Made by a program: the position numbers and the translations under genes | Shown here: piece by piece, positions 7,346 to 9,900 of the stretch | How the letters are laid out: each line of letters begins with the position of its first letter | How positions within the stretch are numbered: the first letter of the stretch is position 1 | Source: Flavobacteriales bacterium | GTDB taxonomy: Bacteria; Bacteroidota; Bacteroidia; Flavobacteriales; BACL11 | Direction: 5' to 3' | Assembly: GCA_002730985.1 (NCBI GenBank) | Contig: PCBP01000086.1 | Location: forward strand, 1 to 9,900 | Length of the DNA: 9,900 bases | The notes under the pieces: generated by a model | Database searches by the model: none | Seen by the model: the letters and a program-made list of their open reading frames with translations, nothing else | Told to the model about the DNA's origin: nothing

Positions 7346-7353
7346 CAAATATA
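7346..7353 (-). promoter_or_regulatory. Candidate -7 promoter box upstream of the TauE/SafE gene
   Basis: The minus strand reads TATATTTG, a full match to TAnnTTTG, only four bases before the ATG at 7341. If used, transcription would start at or within the start codon, giving a leaderless message. No TTG element lies at the usual spacing; the nearest TTTG on this strand is 26 bases upstream. It may be chance in AT-rich DNA. Confidence 0.25.
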
Positions 7354-7412
7354 AAAAAGGAATTGTCAGTAAAGACATACAAAAAGATATAATTTTAAAT
7401 CACTAATTAACA

Positions 7413-7420
7413 TACATTTG
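7413..7420 (+). promoter_or_regulatory. Candidate -7 promoter box for the MBL-fold hydrolase gene
   Basis: TACATTTG matches the Bacteroidota -7 consensus TAnnTTTG at every fixed base. A start about seven bases downstream would give a leader of about 12 bases to the ATG at 7439. A T-run at 7393-7396 sits about 16 bases upstream in place of a proper TTG element. The box overlaps the alternative TTG codon at 7418-7420, which argues against initiation there. Confidence 0.45.
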
Positions 7421-7438
7421 CAGGCAGAAGAAAAAACC

Positions 7439-8077
7439 ATGAAAATTAAATCCTTCACATTCAATCTCTTCCAGGAGAATACTTATGTAATCTATGATGA
7501 GACTAAAGAATGTATTATTATCGATCCAGGATGCTACACTGAAGAGGAAAGAAACACACTAACACACTTTATAATTAGCAAAGAATTAAAACCTGTGAAA
7601 CTAATTAACACTCATTGCCATATTGATCACATATTAGGAAATAAATTTGCAAGCAGGGAATGGAATATAGAATTATATTCACACAAAGCAGAATTACCTC
7701 TACTTGAGAATTCAAGTGAAATTGGAAAGATCTATGGTCTAGAAGATTATGAAGGGTCTCCTTATCCGAAAAAAAATCTATCTGATGGTGATATACTTAC
7801 CTTTGGAAAAAGCAGTTTTGAAATTCTATTCACTCCGGGACATTCTCCGGGACATATCTGCCTTTATAACAAAAAAAATAATCTAATTATAGCAGGGGAT
7901 GTTATTTTTCAAAAAAGTATAGGTCGTACTGATCTACCTGGAGGAGATTATGACACTCTAATTCAAAGTATAAACAACAAACTACTTCCGTTGCCCAATG
8001 AAACTAAAATATTCTGCGGACACGGTCCTTCTACCAATTTAGAATTTGAGAAAAAGCATAATCCTTTTCTTAATTAA
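7439..8077 (+). CDS. MBL-fold metallo-hydrolase, glyoxalase II-like (YcbL type)
   Basis: Predicted cytosolic dinuclear zinc hydrolase of the metallo-beta-lactamase fold, close to glyoxalase II (thioester hydrolysis), with the substrate unproven. Counting from the ATG at 7439 it has 212 residues. Metal ligands are His59, His61, Asp63 and His64 in THCHIDH, then His135 in TPGHSPGH, Asp154 in AGDVIF and His195 in CGHGP. GRTDLPGGD (162-170) is characteristic of the small YcbL-type enzymes, which lack the C-terminal substrate domain of classical GloB. A TTG seven codons upstream (7418) keeps the frame open, but family members begin at MKIKSFTFN and a -7 box covers that TTG, so 7439 is chosen. The gene stands alone, divergent from the TauE/SafE gene. 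Its TAA overlaps the manC stop in TTAA. Confidence 0.9.
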   Translation: MKIKSFTFNLFQENTYVIYDETKECIIIDPGCYTEEERNTLTHFIISKELKPVKLINTHCHIDHILGNKFASREWNIELYSHKAELPLLENSSEIGKIYGLEDYEGSPYPKKNLSDGDILTFGKSSFEILFTPGHSPGHICLYNKKNNLIIAGDVIFQKSIGRTDLPGGDYDTLIQSINNKLLPLPNETKIFCGHGPSTNLEFEKKHNPFLN

Positions 8078-9156
8078 TTTAACTTTTGTTGTTTTTTAAC
8101 ATCTACAACAAATTGTTTTATTTGTTGTTCATTTTCTTTCCTACAGACAAGTAAAATCCCCTGATTTTCTACAACTATATATCCATTCATACCATGCATT
8201 ACAACTATCTTATCATCTGGAACCTTAATAATATTATCTGATGAATCATAAAGCAAGACATTGCTTCCCTGCACTGCATTTCTATTATCATCAAGAGTAA
8301 GATGTGTATACAAAGATCCCCAAGTTCCTAAATCGCTCCAGCCAAAATCAGCAGGATATACATATACATTATCTGATTTCTCCATGATTCCATAATCAAT
8401 AGATATATTTTTACAACCAGCAAATACTCTATCAATAAATTCCGTTTCTTTATCCGTATTGTAAAATTGCTTCCCTTCTTCAAAGATATCATACATATCA
8501 CGCAACTGTTTACGATACGCTAAAGTTATTGATTTAGCGCTCCAAACAAAAATTCCAGAATTCCATAAAAAATCACCACTATCTAAAAAATTAAGAGCCA
8601 GCTCCTGATCTGGTTTCTCGGTAAAAGTCTTAACTCTCATTATCTTCTGATGATCATTTAATTGCTCAGATGTAAATTGGATGTATCCATAACCTGTTTC
8701 AGGACGTGAAGGGTTAATACCAAGAGTTAACAAAATATCATTATTAGCAACTACTTTCAATGAATCATTTACAACTCTTACAAACTCATCCTCTTTAAGA
8801 ATCATATGATCAGATGCAGCAATTATCATATTAGCATTCTCATTCATACTCTGAATTTTGAAAGCTGCATAAGCAACACAAGGAGCAGTATTTCTCATAG
8901 CCGGTTCGCACAAGATATTAGCTTCAATTACACCTGGCAATTGTTCTAGGCACAGAGTTTTATATTTTCTATTAGTTACAATTAATATGTTCTCAGAAGG
9001 GCATACTCTTTGTAAACGATTAAATGTTTGCTGCATTAATGTCTCCCCCACACCTAGAATATCTAAAAATTGTTTTGGGAGAGTGGCTTGACTTATTGGC
9101 CAAAACCTTGATCCTATCCCTCCTGCCATTATTACAGCATAATTGTTTTTATTCAT
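8074..9156 (-). CDS. manC: Mannose-1-phosphate guanylyltransferase (GDP-mannose pyrophosphorylase)
   Basis: Makes GDP-mannose from mannose 1-phosphate and GTP in the cytosol, feeding mannose-, fucose- or rhamnose-derived glycans of LPS, capsule or glycoproteins. From the ATG at 9156 it has 360 residues. The nucleotide-binding motif AGGIGSRFWPIS (11-22) is followed by PKQFL (27-31). Further marks are EPAMRNTAP (84-92), SDH (115-117), TGYGYI (154-159), FTEKP (178-182) and WNSGIF (198-203). It ends without the phosphomannose isomerase domain of bifunctional proteins (about 470 residues), so it is transferase only. An in-frame TTG at 9174 would add MKRYFK, but MNKNNYAVIMAGG is the usual beginning, so 9156 is preferred. 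It lies 57 bases downstream of sprT on the same strand and is likely cotranscribed. Confidence 0.93.
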   Translation of the reverse strand: MNKNNYAVIMAGGIGSRFWPISQATLPKQFLDILGVGETLMQQTFNRLQRVCPSENILIVTNRKYKTLCLEQLPGVIEANILCEPAMRNTAPCVAYAAFKIQSMNENANMIIAASDHMILKEDEFVRVVNDSLKVVANNDILLTLGINPSRPETGYGYIQFTSEQLNDHQKIMRVKTFTEKPDQELALNFLDSGDFLWNSGIFVWSAKSITLAYRKQLRDMYDIFEEGKQFYNTDKETEFIDRVFAGCKNISIDYGIMEKSDNVYVYPADFGWSDLGTWGSLYTHLTLDDNRNAVQGSNVLLYDSSDNIIKVPDDKIVVMHGMNGYIVVENQGILLVCRKENEQQIKQFVVDVKKQQKLN

Positions 9157-9213
9157 CTTGAAATATCTTTTCAATAAAATTGGTCGCTAAAATACAACAA
9201 TTAATACTATAGT

Positions 9214-9801
9214 TTATTTTGTCTTAATCACTTCTGCAAAAGGATAGAATAAATATATCTTATTTGTTTTGCATTCAACACACTTGTATCTTTTCCTGAT
9301 CTTCTCTCCTTTGATAAAAATTCTTCCACTAGTGGTTCTGAAGCACTCCCCTAGAGCTAAATCTGACAAAATCAATGACTCTACTTGATCATACTTTCTT
9401 AATACTTTAACCAAATCCAAATCAGTAGAAGTAGATGCTTTGGGATTTATCATATGGAGACTTAATACTTTCAATATATCTTCTGGGAAATAATCAGGAC
9501 TTAGAAAGTGTATCATTAAAGACCTAAAGGTTAATTTCCAGCTTTTAGCATGCGGCTTTACTCTATTTCGATATTTCTTAAATACGAAAGCATGTGCTAA
9601 CTCATGAGTTAAAGTAATTAAAAATGAATATTTATTCAGATTATTATTGATAGAAATACTCATCCGATTACCTGTAACTTTAAAATCTCCTAACTTCGTT
9701 TTTCTTGGATTTGAGATTCTAACATCAATCTTAAGCTCATCAACCCAACATCGCAACAATTTATGGCTCTTTTTAGGAGTAAATGAATAAAAAGCACTCA
9801 T
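9214..9801 (-). CDS. SprT-like zinc metalloprotein
   Basis: SprT-family protein of 195 residues, related by fold to the metalloprotease domain of eukaryotic Spartan; the bacterial role is not established. The gluzincin motif HELAH (66-70) supplies His66, Glu67 and His70, and His84 in KPHAKSWK is the likely third zinc ligand. The C-terminal part has GECF (151-154), FIKGEKIRKRYKC (162-174) and YLFYPFAEV (183-191), a beta-rich region in the position of the SprT zinc ribbon. Only Cys153, Cys174 and Cys177 are available, so a full four-Cys ribbon is absent. No signal peptide is seen. The ATG at 9801 is the first in frame. The gene precedes manC on the same strand, an adjacency I recall from other Bacteroidota; a functional connection is not evident. 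Confidence 0.85.
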   Translation of the reverse strand: MSAFYSFTPKKSHKLLRCWVDELKIDVRISNPRKTKLGDFKVTGNRMSISINNNLNKYSFLITLTHELAHAFVFKKYRNRVKPHAKSWKLTFRSLMIHFLSPDYFPEDILKVLSLHMINPKASTSTDLDLVKVLRKYDQVESLILSDLALGECFRTTSGRIFIKGEKIRKRYKCVECKTNKIYLFYPFAEVIKTK

Positions 9802-9823
9802 TAGATTAGTATTTGATTTGTTA

Positions 9824-9834
9824 ATTGTGACAAT
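9824..9834. promoter_or_regulatory. Short inverted repeat upstream of sprT
   Basis: ATTGT-G-ACAAT is a perfect 5+5 inverted repeat with a one-base centre, starting 23 bases before the sprT start codon. Its position would suit an operator, but it is short and built from common AT-rich words. No second copy was noticed in the window. Confidence 0.15.
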
Positions 9835-9846
9835 ACTCTACATGAC

Positions 9847-9900
9847 TTAGAATCCTAGGGATAAAGCTATATAACCTACAACTAAAGCAACTACTAATCC
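9847..9900 (-). CDS. Possible C-terminal end of a membrane protein; cut by window edge
   Basis: Reading the minus strand from the last base, one frame is open for 17 codons to TAA at 9847-9849 and encodes GLVVALVVGYIALSLGF. This is uniformly hydrophobic and would suit the last transmembrane helix of a permease or similar protein. A second minus-strand frame is also open over this interval, and a stretch of this length can be open by chance, so support is modest. If real, the gene lies 45 bases upstream of sprT on the same strand. No family can be assigned. Confidence 0.35.
   Translation of the reverse strand, partial: GLVVALVVGYIALSLGF

Noticed and set aside
7148..7378. Alternative minus-strand frame of 76 codons over the TauE/SafE gene
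   Set aside because: It is rich in Tyr, Ser, Arg and Trp, a typical off-frame reading of membrane-helix codons. The other frame carries the GVGGG family motif and couples by ATGA to the next gene.
1..9900. Mobile element, defence system, CRISPR array or secondary-metabolite cluster
   Set aside because: Every sizeable ORF is explained by a core housekeeping or envelope family. There is no transposase, integrase, direct-repeat array, toxin-antitoxin pair or large biosynthetic gene.

Overview
The window reads as an ordinary, gene-dense stretch of chromosome from an AT-rich member of the Bacteroidota. Three things support this. The protein sequences resemble Bacteroidota-type RecQ (with HRDC and a C-terminal extension), TatC, KpsF and ManC. 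The divergent order recQ / kpsF-tatC-lptB is one I recall from that phylum. The intergenic gaps carry matches to the Bacteroidota -7 promoter element TAnnTTTG, while clear Shine-Dalgarno sites are absent. I cannot name a genus. No rRNA, tRNA, CRISPR array, transposase, phage gene or tandem repeat was recognised.

Layout. Bases 1-368 (+): the last 37 codons of a membrane protein, probably PssA, then purS two bases later. Bases 369-551: convergent gap without a gene. Bases 552-3051 (-): an LPS/envelope operon transcribed kpsF, tatC, lptB, with one-base TAATG couplings. Bases 3108-5810 (+): recQ and, three bases later, an FMN-reductase-like flavoprotein. Bases 5807-7341 (-): a half-size TauE/SafE membrane protein coupled by ATGA to an M20 amidohydrolase. 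Bases 7439-8077 (+): a glyoxalase-II-like metallo-beta-lactamase-fold hydrolase. Bases 8074-9801 (-): sprT-like metalloprotein gene, then manC. Bases 9847-9900 (-): possibly the last codons of another membrane protein.

How the genes work together. KpsF (KDO precursor), LptB (LPS export motor) and ManC (GDP-mannose) point to a Gram-negative outer membrane with KDO-LPS and mannose-derived glycans. TatC exports folded proteins. PurS is the small subunit of the multi-subunit FGAM synthase, and a PssA-like tail next to it would make phosphatidylserine. RecQ is genome maintenance. The other enzymes are general metabolism with unknown substrates.

I found no convincing novel system. The points most worth a second look are architectural: two tail-to-tail gene pairs whose stop codons share a 4-bp palindrome (CTAG and TTAA), two starts that should be moved from TTG to an internal ATG (one supported by a -7 box lying across the TTG), the single-repeat TauE/SafE protein coupled to an amidohydrolase, and a G7 tract in recQ.
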